Positions 47,645-58,158 of a stretch of 64,000 bases of DNA are shown here, piece after piece. The stretch's first letter is position 1. Each line of letters opens with the position of its first letter. The DNA is from Idiomarina sp. A28L (GTDB lineage Bacteria > Pseudomonadota > Gammaproteobacteria > Enterobacterales > Alteromonadaceae): contig NZ_AFPO01000001.1 in the NCBI RefSeq assembly GCF_000218785.1, positions 162,807 through 226,806 on the forward strand, given 5' to 3'. The notes beneath the pieces are model-generated. The model saw nothing but the letters and a program-made list of their open reading frames with translations, did not search any database and was not told where the DNA came from. The position numbers and the translations under genes are program-made.

Positions 47645-49609
47645 TTACTGCCTAAGTTCTGCACGATCACGGAAGTACTCTAACGCTTCAGGGTTTGCTA
47701 GCGCATCAGTGTTCTTAACTTTTTCACCATGAACTACCTGGCGAACGGCTAGTTCCACAATTTTTCCGCTAATGGTTCTAGGTATATCGGCCACTTGTAG
47801 AATAACTGAAGGAACATGCCGAGGTGTTGCATTAGCACGGATGATTTTTTTAATCTCAGTGCTTAGTTCTTCGTTAAGTTCAATACCCTCGCGCAATTTC
47901 ACAAAGAGCACAATGCGTTCATCATCTTGCCATTGTTGGCCAACTGCAATGCTTTCTAAAACTACATCTACTTTTTCTACTTGGCGGTAAATTTCGGCGG
48001 TACCAATGCGCACCCCACCTGGATTTAGCACCGCATCGGAACGGCCATAAATAATTACACCACCTTCGGCGGTAAGTTCGGCGTAATCACCATGAGCCCA
48101 AATATTCTCGAATCGCTCGAAGTAGGCGCTGTGATAGCGGCTACCATCAGTATCATTCCAAAAGCCGATTGGCATGCACGGGAAGCTCTGCTCGCATACG
48201 AGTTCGCCTTTTTCACCGTGTATAGGTTCACCAGCATCGTTGTATACGTTCACGGCCAAACCTAAGCCGCGGCATTGTAACTGGCCGCGATAAACCGGAA
48301 GCGTTGGGTTGCCCAAGGCAAAACAGGAAACAATATCAGTACCGCCAGAAATTGAGCTTAAGCACAGATCGGTTTTAATATCGCGATAAACATAATCAAA
48401 GCTTTCTGGGGCCAACACCGAGCCGGTAGTAAGAATTGCGCGTAAACCGTTTAACTTGTGGCTTTCACGTGGCTTTTCACCGGCTTTTTCTAGCGCTGCA
48501 AGGTATTTAGCACTAGTGCCAAACACGGTAATACCTTCTTTATCAATTAAATCTGGCATAGCTGCAGGGCTTGGATAAAAAGGAGAACCATCGAATAAGG
48601 CTAAACGAGCACCAATCGCCAAACCAGAAACCAGCCAGTTCCACATCATCCAGCCGCAAGTGGTGAAGTAAAATAGAGTATCTTCGCGGCGTAAATCGGT
48701 GTGTAAAGCATGCTCTTTAATGTGTTGCAGCAAGGTGCCGCCAATGCCGTGCACAATACACTTCGGCACACCGGTGGTGCCAGAACTGAACATGATGTAG
48801 AGCGGATCATTGAATTTGCGCGGCACAAAGTTAACTTCAGTAGTGCTGGTATCGCGATAATTATCCCAAGCTACGGCGTTGTGAATGCTGTGTGCAATGC
48901 CAGCGAAAGGAATAACTACTAAGGCTTGAACTGAAGGTAAGTTCGCTGCGATTTCATTTACTTTAGCGCTGATATCTAGGGTTTTACCGTTGTAAAAATA
49001 GCCATCCACGGTGAATAACACTTTTGGCGCCACTTGGCCAAAGCGATCAAGTACACCTTGCACACCAAAATCAGGGCTACAACTCGACCAAACCGCACCT
49101 AAGCTCGTGGTAGCTAACATCGCTACAATTGTTTCAATACAGTTAGGCAACATGCCCGCAACTCTATCACCCGCTTGCACACCTTGCTGCTTCAGCTTGG
49201 CGGCGAGTTGCGCAGTAGCTAAATAGAGTTCGGCATAAGTAATTTCAGTGCGTTCGCCGTGCTCGTTGGTAAATACCAAAGCAGGGCGGTTATCACGAAA
49301 ACGCAGTAAGTTTTCAGCGAAGTTAATTTCGGCATCTGGGAACCATTCTGCGCCCGGCATTTTTTCGCCATTCACCAGAACGCGCTCACCTTTGCTACCA
49401 ATCACAGCAAACTCATCCCAGAGTAAACTCCAGAATTTTTCTTTTTCAGCTATCGACCAAGCGTGCAATGCAGCATATTCATCAGAAGTATTATCATTAG
49501 AAAAATCGAGCTGGAATTTATCTTCAACGGTACGCAAAAATGCCATCATTTGTGTGCGTTCACGTTGCTCGGGGCTAGGTTGCCACAAAAGATTATTTGC
49601 CTGGTTCAT
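47645..49609 (-). CDS. Acetoacetyl-CoA synthetase
   Basis: 654 residues of the AMP-forming acyl-CoA synthetase superfamily, activating acetoacetate to acetoacetyl-CoA. The AMP-binding motif is FSSGTTGVPKCIVHGIGG (about 283-300); the family-typical N-terminal domain (AEWFPDAEINFAENLLR), RVAGMLPNC and SSCSPDFGVQGV support AacS rather than acetyl-CoA synthetase, which has a longer N-terminus and a different substrate-site motif. The C-terminal catalytic Lys lies in RTISGKIVELAVR. It is downstream of the liu genes and recycles acetoacetate released by HMG-CoA lyase. Confidence 0.92.
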   Translation of the reverse strand: MNQANNLLWQPSPEQRERTQMMAFLRTVEDKFQLDFSNDNTSDEYAALHAWSIAEKEKFWSLLWDEFAVIGSKGERVLVNGEKMPGAEWFPDAEINFAENLLRFRDNRPALVFTNEHGERTEITYAELYLATAQLAAKLKQQGVQAGDRVAGMLPNCIETIVAMLATTSLGAVWSSCSPDFGVQGVLDRFGQVAPKVLFTVDGYFYNGKTLDISAKVNEIAANLPSVQALVVIPFAGIAHSIHNAVAWDNYRDTSTTEVNFVPRKFNDPLYIMFSSGTTGVPKCIVHGIGGTLLQHIKEHALHTDLRREDTLFYFTTCGWMMWNWLVSGLAIGARLALFDGSPFYPSPAAMPDLIDKEGITVFGTSAKYLAALEKAGEKPRESHKLNGLRAILTTGSVLAPESFDYVYRDIKTDLCLSSISGGTDIVSCFALGNPTLPVYRGQLQCRGLGLAVNVYNDAGEPIHGEKGELVCEQSFPCMPIGFWNDTDGSRYHSAYFERFENIWAHGDYAELTAEGGVIIYGRSDAVLNPGGVRIGTAEIYRQVEKVDVVLESIAVGQQWQDDERIVLFVKLREGIELNEELSTEIKKIIRANATPRHVPSVILQVADIPRTISGKIVELAVRQVVHGEKVKNTDALANPEALEYFRDRAELRQ

Positions 49610-49654
49610 AACTTCGCCTTTATTTATGCGTTTTTATTTTATTTGTTTTTTAAA

Positions 49655-50581
49655 TTAACCTGCGCTGCGGGCAATACTTACGTTTGAACGTGGGGTAGTG
49701 CCTAGTGCTTTACAAATAGCACGGCCGGCGGCAATAGCTTTATCTAAATCAACACCCGTTTCAATGCCCATACCATCGAGCATGTAGAGCACATCTTCAC
49801 TTGCCACGTTGCCACTTGCGCCTTTAGCGTAAGGGCAACCACCTAAGCCAGCTACGGCGCTATCAATTACGCTCACGCCCATAGGTAAACAGGCGGCTAA
49901 ATTTGCCAGCGCTTGGCCGTAAGTATTGTGGAAATGCAGAGCGAGTTGTTCCATAGGCACATGATCGGCAACCGCGCCAAGCATGCGCTGGGCATGAATG
50001 GGTGTGCCAACGCCAATGGTATCACCGAGAGAAATTTCATAGCAGCCCATATTATGCAACTGGCGGGCTACCCGCACAACTTCGCTAATTGGCACTTCGC
50101 CTTGATAAGGGCAGCCTAAAACGCAAGAAACATAACCGCGCACACGAATGCCTTGCGCTTTCGCAGCTTCCATCACTGGCGCAAAACGATCTAACGATTC
50201 TTCAATAGAACAGTTGATGTTTTTCATGCTGAACGCTTCAGAGGCCGCACCAAAAACTGCTACTTCATCGGCTCCGGCAGCCATGGCTAACTCGAAACCT
50301 TTCAAGTTCGGAGTAAGCGCAGAATAGGTAACGCCCTTTTTGCGCTGAATTTGTTGCAACACATCGGCACTATCGGCCATTTGCGGAACCCATTTTGGGC
50401 TCACAAAGCTAGCTGATTCAATGGTTTTGAATCCGGCATCAGCTAAATTGTGAATTAATGCCACTTTATCGGCCGTGGTTACCGCTTTCTCATTTTGCAG
50501 GCCATCGCGCGGGCCCACTTCAACAATTCGCACAGAACTAGGTAGTTTGTTCGCTATATTGCTAGGCAATCTATTTGGCAT
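49655..50581 (-). CDS. Hydroxymethylglutaryl-CoA lyase
   Basis: 308 residues from ATG 50581 (AAGGAA upstream; the frame extends to 50611). It splits HMG-CoA into acetyl-CoA and acetoacetate, the last step of leucine catabolism. The motif [10 protein letters not shown] (about 22-31; active-site Asp/Arg), [45 protein letters not shown] and the C-terminal [17 protein letters not shown] (catalytic Cys) are all present. Member of the liu/aac operon. Confidence 0.95.
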   Translation of the reverse strand: MPNRLPSNIANKLPSSVRIVEVGPRDGLQNEKAVTTADKVALIHNLADAGFKTIESASFVSPKWVPQMADSADVLQQIQRKKGVTYSALTPNLKGFELAMAAGADEVAVFGAASEAFSMKNINCSIEESLDRFAPVMEAAKAQGIRVRGYVSCVLGCPYQGEVPISEVVRVARQLHNMGCYEISLGDTIGVGTPIHAQRMLGAVADHVPMEQLALHFHNTYGQALANLAACLPMGVSVIDSAVAGLGGCPYAKGASGNVASEDVLYMLDGMGIETGVDLDKAIAAGRAICKALGTTPRSNVSIARSAG

Positions 50582-50653
50582 TTGCGCGTTCCTTTTCTTT
50601 AGCTGCCGCATTTACAATCGTAAATGCGGTAGCTGCTTTGCTTACTTAACTAC

Positions 50654-52636
50654 TTATTCCGTAGCTAAACTAATGAGCTCTACGCCATCAGATACTAGCT
50701 CGCCAGCGTTGAAGAATACTTGCTCTACGGTAGCATTAAATGGGGCGCGAATGGTGTATTCCATTTTCATGGCTTCCATCACTACTAGTGCTTGCCCTTC
50801 AGTTACAGTATCACCTGCAGCCACATTCACGGCCACAATGGTGCCATTCATTGGTGCGGTTAAGCTACCAGCCTCTTCTTCATGAATTAGTTCGGAAACC
50901 GCATCATATACGCTAGCATCAAAACGGCCATAATGGCTAAATACAGTGTAGCGGCTGCTTCCTTCGGCAGTTTTTGTATGCGCAATATCAGCATGGAAAC
51001 GCAAACCATCTACAAGCACGGCGCCATCTTTAGCAAAACGCAGGGAAATTTCTTGCTCTGGCCAGTAAATACCCGCATCCGTTTCTTCTAAGTTTAGAAT
51101 AGTGGCCGCTTCAGCCCCTGCAGTTTGCAAACAAATACGGTGTTTTGCTGCAGCATTCACCCGCCAGCCATTAGCACGCGACCAAGGATCTTGGTTAGCG
51201 GCTTGTTGGCGGTTGCGAATAATTGAGGCCGCAATAGTAAGAAGGTTAACAGGCTCTGGTAAGCCGGCTTCACGTTTATGTAAGGCTTCACCATATTGCT
51301 CAATAAAGCGCGTAGTGAACTCAGCTTTTTGAAATGCTTCGTGGCTTACAATACGGTGCAAATAATCAGTATTGGTAGTAACACCGGCAATGCGGGTTTC
51401 ACGCAATGCGTTGGTTAAACGGCGCAATGCCGATTCCCGGTCGATATCCCATACAATAAGCTTGGCGATCATTGGGTCGTAGAAGGTAGTTACTTCATCG
51501 CCTTCAACAATTCCTGAATCCCAACGCACGTATGGCGAAACTTCCGGGTGCCGCAAATAGGCTAGGGTGCCAGTGCTCGGCATAAAATTATCATCTGCAT
51601 TTTCAGCATAAATACGCGCTTCAAAAGCATGGCCATCGAGCACAATTTCATCTTGCTGCATCGGTAACACTTCGCCCACTGCAACACGTAATTGCCATTC
51701 TACCAAATCAACACCGGTAATCATTTCGGTAACCGGATGCTCTACTTGCAAGCGGGTGTTCATTTCCATGAAGTAGAAGCTTTCATCTTCATCGAATAAG
51801 AACTCAACGGTGCCAGCGCCCACATAATCAATCGCTTGAGCTGCACGCACCGCGGCATCGCCCATAGCTTTGCGGGTTTCTTCGCTAAGGCCAGGTGCTG
51901 GTGCTTCTTCTACCACTTTTTGGTGGCGGCGCTGCACCGAACAATCGCGCTCAGCAAGATAAACAGCGTTGCCGTGCTGATCGCAAAATACTTGAATTTC
52001 AACGTGGCGAGGGCGCGTAATAAATTTCTCTACCAGCATTTTATCGTTGCCAAAGCCGGCCTTTGCTTCGCGCCGGGCAGAGGCTAACGCTTCAGCAAAT
52101 TCACTAGCTTTTTCTACGATACGCATGCCTTTACCGCCACCGCCGTAGGCTGCTTTAAGCAACACTGGGTAGCCAATTTTCTCAGCTTCTGCTGCAAGAA
52201 GATCATCACTTTGATCTTCGCCGTGATAACCGGGCACCAAAGGAACACCCGCTTCGGCCATAATGTTTTTTGCAGCACTTTTTGAACCCATAGCCGCAAT
52301 TGCTTTTACCGGTGGGCCAATGAAGATAAGGCCGGCATCTTGCAACGCTTCAGCAAAGGATTCGTTTTCTGATAAAAAGCCATAGCCTGGGTGAATGGCC
52401 TGAGCGCCAGTGCGCTTTGCTGCCGCTATTACTTTATCAGCACATAGATACGATTCACTGCTTTGTGAACCTCCAATATGCACGGCTTCATCAGCTTGCA
52501 AAACATGTTGAGCGTTGGCATCGGCATCAGAATAAACCGCTACAGTTTTAATGCCCATTTCACGCGCTGTACGAATTACCCGGCAGGCAATTTCACCACG
52601 GTTGGCGATTAGAATTTTCGATAATTGTTGAACCAT
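50654..52636 (-). CDS. liuD: 3-methylcrotonyl-CoA carboxylase, biotin (alpha) subunit LiuD
   Basis: 660 residues from ATG 52636. Biotin carboxylase domain KILIANRGEIACRVIRTAREMGI (7-29), the ATP-grasp motif AYGGGGKGMRIVE, LAERDCSVQRRHQKVVEEAP, and EMNTRLQVEHPVTE; then a linker domain and a C-terminal biotinyl domain with VVMEAMKMEYTIRAP (biotin Lys). With LiuB it carboxylates 3-methylcrotonyl-CoA. The start ATG overlaps the liuC stop by one base (TAATG). The alpha subunit length fits the family. Confidence 0.95.
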   Translation of the reverse strand: MVQQLSKILIANRGEIACRVIRTAREMGIKTVAVYSDADANAQHVLQADEAVHIGGSQSSESYLCADKVIAAAKRTGAQAIHPGYGFLSENESFAEALQDAGLIFIGPPVKAIAAMGSKSAAKNIMAEAGVPLVPGYHGEDQSDDLLAAEAEKIGYPVLLKAAYGGGGKGMRIVEKASEFAEALASARREAKAGFGNDKMLVEKFITRPRHVEIQVFCDQHGNAVYLAERDCSVQRRHQKVVEEAPAPGLSEETRKAMGDAAVRAAQAIDYVGAGTVEFLFDEDESFYFMEMNTRLQVEHPVTEMITGVDLVEWQLRVAVGEVLPMQQDEIVLDGHAFEARIYAENADDNFMPSTGTLAYLRHPEVSPYVRWDSGIVEGDEVTTFYDPMIAKLIVWDIDRESALRRLTNALRETRIAGVTTNTDYLHRIVSHEAFQKAEFTTRFIEQYGEALHKREAGLPEPVNLLTIAASIIRNRQQAANQDPWSRANGWRVNAAAKHRICLQTAGAEAATILNLEETDAGIYWPEQEISLRFAKDGAVLVDGLRFHADIAHTKTAEGSSRYTVFSHYGRFDASVYDAVSELIHEEEAGSLTAPMNGTIVAVNVAAGDTVTEGQALVVMEAMKMEYTIRAPFNATVEQVFFNAGELVSDGVELISLATE

Positions 52637-53454
52637 TATTTTTTTCCATCCGTTGCGGTTTGCTTTTGAGCCGTTTGCCAAGCTGGTGTGCGCTTCTCAA
52701 GGAACGAGCTAAGGCCTTCTTGGCCTTCAGCAGAAACACGAATTTCGGCAATACGGCGCGCCGTTTCAGCTACCAATTCTTGGTTAAGCGGCAAGTTGCT
52801 CACGTGTTGAATTAGATTCTTACAGGCTTTTACCGCTGCGGGGCTGTTGGCCAAAAGAGCGGTTAAGAAGGGCTCGAGTGCCTCTTCTAAATCGCCTTCG
52901 GTAACTTCATCCAGCAAGCCTAAACGGTGTGCTTCAGCAGCAAAAAAACGTTCAGCCGTAAGCATATAGCGGCGCGCAGCAGGTTCTCCCAGAGCACGCA
53001 CAACATAAGGGCTAATAACCGCTGGAATTAGGCCTATTTTTACTTCAGAAAGGCAAAAGCTTGCTCGGCTATGGCCAATGGCCATATCGCAGCAGGCTAC
53101 TAGGCCCACAGCGCCACCAAAGGCAGCGCCGTTTACTAGCGCAATGGTAGGAATTGGCAGTTGATCGAGTTCCCACATCAGAGCACCCAGTTCACCCGCA
53201 TCTTCCACGTTCTCCTGATAATTTTTATCAGCCATAGAACGCATCCAATTTAAATCGGCACCAGCAGAGAAGTTTTTACCCGCCGATTGCAGCACTAATA
53301 CTCGTGCATCGGTGTTTTCACGCACTTCAGCAAGGGCGGCCCGCAACTGAGCAATAATCACATCATCAAACGCGTTATGAACTTCTGGGCGATTCATGGT
53401 GAGCCGGGCAACGCCGCGGCTATCAATATTTAGAACTACATGTTCAGCAGACAT
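52636..53454 (-). CDS. liuC: Methylglutaconyl-CoA hydratase (enoyl-CoA hydratase family)
   Basis: 272 residues from ATG 53454 (AAGGAG 7 bases upstream; a GTG at 53460 is the outer limit). Crotonase fold: MNRPEVHNAFDD, SAGKNFSAGADLNWM (oxyanion hole, about 61-75) and NGAAFGGAVGLVACCDMAIG (near 108-127) with the catalytic Glu region LSEVKIGLIPA. The liu position marks it as the hydratase that makes HMG-CoA from methylglutaconyl-CoA. Coupled to liuD (TAATG) and 9 bases from liuB. Confidence 0.93.
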   Translation of the reverse strand: MSAEHVVLNIDSRGVARLTMNRPEVHNAFDDVIIAQLRAALAEVRENTDARVLVLQSAGKNFSAGADLNWMRSMADKNYQENVEDAGELGALMWELDQLPIPTIALVNGAAFGGAVGLVACCDMAIGHSRASFCLSEVKIGLIPAVISPYVVRALGEPAARRYMLTAERFFAAEAHRLGLLDEVTEGDLEEALEPFLTALLANSPAAVKACKNLIQHVSNLPLNQELVAETARRIAEIRVSAEGQEGLSSFLEKRTPAWQTAQKQTATDGKK

Positions 53455-53463
53455 AAACACTCC

Positions 53464-55071
53464 TTACATGCGGAACACGCCAAAGCGTGTATCTTCAATC
53501 GGTGCATTTAATGCCGCAGAGATACTTAAGCCTAGCACTGTGCGCGTTTGCGCAGGATCGATAATGCCATCGTCCCATAACCGCGCCGAAGCATAGTAAG
53601 GGTGGCCTTGGTGCTCGTAAGTATCAATAATCGGCTGCTTGAACTTGGCTTCGTCTTCCGCGCTCCAGCTCTCGCCTTTGCGTTCTTTACCATCACGGGT
53701 AACTTGCGCCATAACGCCAGCGGCTTGCTCGCCACCCATTACGGAAATGCGCGCATTTGGCCACATAAACATCAGGGTTGGATCATAAGCGCGGCCACAC
53801 ATACCGTAGTTACCAGCGCCATAGCTACCACCAATTAACACGGTAAATTTCGGCACTTTCGCACAACTTACTGCAGTAACCATTTTCGCGCCGTGCTTAG
53901 CAATACCTTCCGCTTCATATTTCTTGCCTACCATAAAGCCGGTGATATTTTGCAAGAACACCAATGGAATTTTACGCTGGGCACAGAGCTCAATAAAGTG
54001 CGCGCCTTTTTGCGCCGATTCTGAAAACAGAATGCCGTTATTCGCCACAATACCCACTAAGAAACCGTGAATACGGGCAAAGCCAGTAACTAAAGTGTTG
54101 CCGTAGTTCTGTTTAAATTCATCAAAATCAGAATCATCAACAATACGAGCAATTACTTCGCGCACATCGTAAGGCTTGCGCAAATCAGTGCCCACAATGC
54201 CGTAAATTTCTTCTTCGGCATAACGCGGCGGTTTCACCGGCTCTACATCCAGCTCGGCTTTAGCAGGGCGGTTCAAACGGGAAACTGAACGCCGGGCGAT
54301 ATCTAGCGCGTGTTCATCGTTCACCGCAAAGTGATCGGCAACACCGGAAACGCGGGTGTGCACATCGGCACCACCAAGCTCTTCAGCGCTTACTTCTTCA
54401 CCGGTGGCCGCTTTTACCAATGGCGGGCCTGCTAAGAAAATAGTACCTTGCTCTTTTACGATAATCGATTCATCAGCCATGGCAGGTACATAAGCACCGC
54501 CAGCGGTACAAAGGCCCATTACCACAGCAATTTGTGGAATGCCTTTCGCCGACATATTCGCTTGATTGAAGAAAATACGGCCGAAATGATCCCGATCGGG
54601 AAATACTTCATCTTGCTGGGGCAAGTTCGCACCACCAGAATCAACTAAATAAATGCAGGGTAAGTGGCAGCGTTCAGCAATTTCTTGCGCGCGTAAATGC
54701 TTTTTAACGGTAAGCGGATAATAGGTTCCACCTTTTACCGTTGCATCGTTTGCAACAATCATGCATTCAACGCCTTCAACACGGCCAATACCGGCAACAA
54801 CACCAGCAGCTGGCACGTAATCATCGTAAACATCCCATGCGGCAAATTGGCCAAGCTCTAAAAATGGCGAGCCGGCATCGAGTAAACGTTGAATACGATC
54901 ACGGGCAAGCAGCTTGCCCCGTGATTCATGCCGTTCTTGGTAGCTTTTACCGCCACCTTGTTTAATTTGTGCCGCTTTTTCCTGCAAATCAGCCATTACG
55001 GCTTGCATCGATTCTTTATTCGCTAAAAATGTTTCATCGCGCGAATTCACTTTACTGGTGATAATAGCCAC
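53464..55071 (-). CDS. liuB: 3-methylcrotonyl-CoA carboxylase, carboxyltransferase (beta) subunit LiuB
   Basis: 535 residues: the acyl-CoA carboxylase beta fold with [29 protein letters not shown], the oxyanion region [39 protein letters not shown] and the C-terminal [21 protein letters not shown]. Between them [24 protein letters not shown]. This is the specific 3-MCC rather than propionyl-CoA carboxylase form, supported by length and neighbours. Confidence 0.95.
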   Translation of the reverse strand: MAIITSKVNSRDETFLANKESMQAVMADLQEKAAQIKQGGGKSYQERHESRGKLLARDRIQRLLDAGSPFLELGQFAAWDVYDDYVPAAGVVAGIGRVEGVECMIVANDATVKGGTYYPLTVKKHLRAQEIAERCHLPCIYLVDSGGANLPQQDEVFPDRDHFGRIFFNQANMSAKGIPQIAVVMGLCTAGGAYVPAMADESIIVKEQGTIFLAGPPLVKAATGEEVSAEELGGADVHTRVSGVADHFAVNDEHALDIARRSVSRLNRPAKAELDVEPVKPPRYAEEEIYGIVGTDLRKPYDVREVIARIVDDSDFDEFKQNYGNTLVTGFARIHGFLVGIVANNGILFSESAQKGAHFIELCAQRKIPLVFLQNITGFMVGKKYEAEGIAKHGAKMVTAVSCAKVPKFTVLIGGSYGAGNYGMCGRAYDPTLMFMWPNARISVMGGEQAAGVMAQVTRDGKERKGESWSAEDEAKFKQPIIDTYEHQGHPYYASARLWDDGIIDPAQTRTVLGLSISAALNAPIEDTRFGVFRM

Positions 55072-55100
55072 AACGAGGTTCCTTATCGGTTAGCGCTAAA

Positions 55101-56273
55101 TTATTTCGATTCCGAAAATAACTCACGGCCAATTAACATACGGCGAATTTCCGAGGTGCCCGCACCAATTTCATACAGTTTGGCATCGCGTAATAAGCGG
55201 CCCGTAGGGTATTCGTTAATGTAACCGTTGCCGCCCAATAACTGAATGGCATCAAGCGCCATTTTGGTTGCTAATTCAGCTGCATAAAGAATAGCACCAG
55301 CGGCATCTTTACGAGTGGTTTCGCCACGATCACAAGCTTTGGCTACCGCATATACATAAGCACGGGCAGCGTTCATTTGTGTGTACATATCGGCAATTTT
55401 GCCTTGCACTAATTGGAATTCACCAATGGCTTGGCCAAATTGGCTACGTTCGTGAATATAAGGCACCACAACATCCATGCAGGCTTGCATGATACCCAAA
55501 GGGCCCGCCGCTAATACCGCACGCTCGTAATCAAGGCCGCTCATTAGAACTTTAACGCCTTGGTTTAATTCGCCAAGAATGTTTTCCGCTGGAACACGGG
55601 CATCTTCAAACACTAATTCACAGGTATTTGAGCCGCGCATGCCGAGCTTATCGAGCTTCTGCGCAGTGCTAAAACCTGGAGTGTTTTCTTTTTCAATAAT
55701 AAAAGCAGTAATGCCTTTCGAACCTTTGCTCGGTTCAGTTTTTGCGTAAACTACTAATACATCGGCATCAGGGCCGTTGGTGATCCACATTTTATTACCG
55801 TTCAGAATGTAGTGATCGCCATCTTTCTTAGCGTGTAACTTCATGCTTACTACATCAGAACCAGCGTTTGGCTCACTCATGGCCAATGCGCCTACGTGCT
55901 CGCCACTTACTAATTTAGGTAAATACTTTTCTTTTTGCGCTTGGCTGCCGTTAATTTTTAACTGATTCACGCAAAGGTTAGAATGCGCACCATAGCTTAG
56001 GCCTACAGAAGCAGAAGCACGGCTAATTTCTTCCATAGCAATTACGTGCTCTAGGTAGCCAAGTTGTGAGCCACCGAACTCTTCAGGAACAGTAATGCCG
56101 AGTAAACCCATATCGCCAAATTTGCGCCACAAATCGGCAGGAAACTCATTGGCTTCATCAATTTCGGCAGCACGCGGTGCGATTTCATCACGAGCAAATG
56201 CATTTACTTGCTCACGAATCATATCGGCAGTTTCACCGAGATCAAAATTGAAAGTTTTATACGCGCTTATCAT
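55101..56273 (-). CDS. liuA: Isovaleryl-CoA dehydrogenase
   Basis: 390 residues from ATG 56273 (AAGGAGAACCC before it). Acyl-CoA dehydrogenase with [43 protein letters not shown] (about 130-142), [40 protein letters not shown] at the C-terminus. Oxidises isovaleryl-CoA to 3-methylcrotonyl-CoA and passes electrons through ETF. The ATG overlaps the liuR stop by 4 bases (ATGA). It is the first structural gene of liuABCD. Confidence 0.95.
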   Translation of the reverse strand: MISAYKTFNFDLGETADMIREQVNAFARDEIAPRAAEIDEANEFPADLWRKFGDMGLLGITVPEEFGGSQLGYLEHVIAMEEISRASASVGLSYGAHSNLCVNQLKINGSQAQKEKYLPKLVSGEHVGALAMSEPNAGSDVVSMKLHAKKDGDHYILNGNKMWITNGPDADVLVVYAKTEPSKGSKGITAFIIEKENTPGFSTAQKLDKLGMRGSNTCELVFEDARVPAENILGELNQGVKVLMSGLDYERAVLAAGPLGIMQACMDVVVPYIHERSQFGQAIGEFQLVQGKIADMYTQMNAARAYVYAVAKACDRGETTRKDAAGAILYAAELATKMALDAIQLLGGNGYINEYPTGRLLRDAKLYEIGAGTSEIRRMLIGRELFSESK

Positions 56274-56725
56274 GGGTTCTCCTTGGTTTTTTCGGTAAGT
56301 TCTGCTCGGCATCCGCTCTCAACGGCGGTTAACTCGTGCAAAACAACTTTAATATCTTCGAGTTGCTGGCGTAGAGCCAATTTCTTGTCGTCTATTAAAC
56401 GCAACATAGTTTGCAGTTGGTTCACACTGCTGCCATCACGTTCATACATATCAAATAGGGTTTTAGTTTCCGCCAACGTAAAGCCAAGCCGTTTGCCGCG
56501 TAAAATCAGCTTTAAACGAACCCGATCTTTTTGCGTGTAAATGCGTGTTTGGCCGCGCCGCTCGGGCATCATCAGGCCTTGATCTTCGTAGAAACGAATG
56601 CTTCGTGTGGTGATATCAAACTCTTTCGATAAATCACCAATACTGAACGAATCCTGGGTGCGGCGAACGCGCTCAGGGCTAGTTTCAAATTCTGCTTCCA
56701 CTGCTGAAACGTTAGTATTCTGCAT
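56270..56725 (-). CDS. liuR: MerR-family regulator of leucine/isovalerate degradation LiuR
   Basis: 151 residues. MerR-type winged helix: [62 protein letters not shown], followed by a coiled-coil. An N-terminal extension of about 27 residues precedes the DNA-binding domain. LiuR represses liu genes in gammaproteobacteria. A perfect palindrome lies between liuR and the thiolase gene. First gene of the operon liuR-liuABCD, coupled to liuA. Confidence 0.93.
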   Translation of the reverse strand: MQNTNVSAVEAEFETSPERVRRTQDSFSIGDLSKEFDITTRSIRFYEDQGLMMPERRGQTRIYTQKDRVRLKLILRGKRLGFTLAETKTLFDMYERDGSSVNQLQTMLRLIDDKKLALRQQLEDIKVVLHELTAVESGCRAELTEKTKENP

Positions 56726-56782
56726 GTTACTATTCCCACTTACTTGCCATACGGCACTTATACACGATAAGCTAACATGAAG

Positions 56783-56798
56783 TTTACGTTAACGTAAA
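56783..56798. promoter_or_regulatory. LiuR operator palindrome
   Basis: TTTACGTTAACGTAAA is a perfect 16-bp palindrome in the 101-base divergent gap between liuR and the thiolase gene. It resembles the reported LiuR motif (TTxACGTxxACGTxAA). It could control both directions: liuR-liuABCD-hmgL and the thiolase. Confidence 0.8.
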
Positions 56799-56826
56799 GT
56801 TTTACAACCTTCAGGAGATAAGTTTC

Positions 56827-58008
56827 ATGAGCTCAGATTCAGTAGTAATTGTTTCCGCCGCGCGCACGCCAATGGGCGGTTTCATGGGTGAATTAAGCCC
56901 TGTGAGTGCACCCGATTTAGGTGCCGCAGCCATCAAAGCCGCCGTAAGCCGTGCAGGCATTGCCGGCGAAGATGTGAGTGAAGTAATCATGGGCTGTGTG
57001 CTTCCTGCGGGTTTAAAGCAAGCCCCAGCACGGCAAGCCATGATTGGTGCAGGTTTGCCACTTAGTACCGGTGCTACCACCATTAATAAAGTATGTGGCT
57101 CAGGTTTAAAAACCGTAATGTTCGGCCATGATTTAATTAAAGCAGGCTCTGCTAATGTAGTAGTGGCAGGCGGTATGGAAAGCATGTCGAATGCACCGTA
57201 TTTGTTAGATAAAGCACGTGGCGGCTACCGTATGGGCCACGGCCAAGTTATCGATCACATGATGTTCGATGGCCTACAAGATGCCTACGAAGGCAAAGCC
57301 ATGGGCTGCTACGCGCAAGATACGGCCGATAGTTATGGTTTTAGCCGCGAAGATATGGACGATTTCGCCATTCGTTCACTAACGCGGGCGCAGAACGCTA
57401 TTAATGAAGGTTTATTTGCTGATGAAATTGAACCGTTAACCTACAGCGATCGCAAAGGCGATGTTACGGTAACTATTGATGAGCAACCGGGTAAAGCGCG
57501 CATTGATAAAATTCCAAGCCTACGCCCAGCATTTGCCAAAGATGGCACAGTAACCGCTGCTAACTCATCATCTATTTCTGATGGCGCAGCTGCGCTGGTG
57601 TTAATGCGTGAAAGCGATGCCAAGGCGCGTGGTTTAACACCGTTGGCGCGTATTGTTTCTCATGCTACCCATTCGCAAAAGCCTTCAGAGTTCACTATGG
57701 CGCCAGTTGGCGCAATGAACAAAGCGCTTGAGCAAGCAGGGTGGAGCAAAGATGATGTAGATCTTTGGGAAATTAACGAAGCATTCGCCATGGTAACGAT
57801 GATTGCCATTAAAGATATGCAGCTCGATGATGCGAAAGTTAACGTGAACGGCGGTGCTTGTGCACTTGGCCACCCAATTGGTGCTTCTGGCGCGCGCTTG
57901 CTCGTTACCTTGTTGCACGCACTGAAGCAACACGGCAAAAGCAAAGGCGTAACCTCACTGTGCATCGGTGGTGGTGAAGCGGTAGCCCTTGCAGTAGAAA
58001 TGATTTAA
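56827..58008 (+). CDS. Acetyl-CoA C-acetyltransferase (thiolase)
   Basis: 393 residues. Thiolase with Cys90 in INKVCGSGLKTVM, EINEAFAMVTMIA, the C-terminal VNGGACALGHPIGASGARLLVTLLHAL (catalytic His) and CIGGGEAVALAVE (second Cys). Biosynthetic/degradative acetoacetyl-CoA thiolase that splits acetoacetyl-CoA into two acetyl-CoA. A ribosome site (AGGAGATAAGTTTC) precedes the ATG. Divergent from liuR across the LiuR palindrome, so it belongs to the same regulon. Confidence 0.93.
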   Translation: MSSDSVVIVSAARTPMGGFMGELSPVSAPDLGAAAIKAAVSRAGIAGEDVSEVIMGCVLPAGLKQAPARQAMIGAGLPLSTGATTINKVCGSGLKTVMFGHDLIKAGSANVVVAGGMESMSNAPYLLDKARGGYRMGHGQVIDHMMFDGLQDAYEGKAMGCYAQDTADSYGFSREDMDDFAIRSLTRAQNAINEGLFADEIEPLTYSDRKGDVTVTIDEQPGKARIDKIPSLRPAFAKDGTVTAANSSSISDGAAALVLMRESDAKARGLTPLARIVSHATHSQKPSEFTMAPVGAMNKALEQAGWSKDDVDLWEINEAFAMVTMIAIKDMQLDDAKVNVNGGACALGHPIGASGARLLVTLLHALKQHGKSKGVTSLCIGGGEAVALAVEMI

Positions 58009-58053
58009 AGCGAAATAGGTGGGCTTGAGTGCAAATGATACTCAAGCCACAAA

Positions 58054-58098
58054 AAAGGCCCTACGGCGGGTTGGGAATCGCTGTAGGGCCTTTGTTTT
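58054..58098 (+). terminator. Terminator after the thiolase gene
   Basis: AAAGGCCCTAC (58054-58064) pairs perfectly with GTAGGGCCTTT (58083-58093), followed by GTTTTTG. A second, looser hairpin (GGCTTGAG/CTCAAGCC, 58022-58048) lies just before it. Confidence 0.9.
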
Positions 58099-58158
58099 TG
58101 GTGTATGCTATTTCATATAGAATACTTGGTGTAAGCTGTTCGGAGTTATTGAAACGCG

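Noticed and set aside
47645-49609. Acetyl-CoA synthetase (acs) instead of acetoacetyl-CoA synthetase
   Set aside because: Length and N-terminal motifs fit AacS, and the context with HMG-CoA lyase supports acetoacetate as substrate.
49677-49690. TTACGTTTGAACGT near the hmgL 3' end as a second LiuR operator
   Set aside because: It is inside the end of the coding region, is not a palindrome of the right form (only the halves match) and has no promoter role there.
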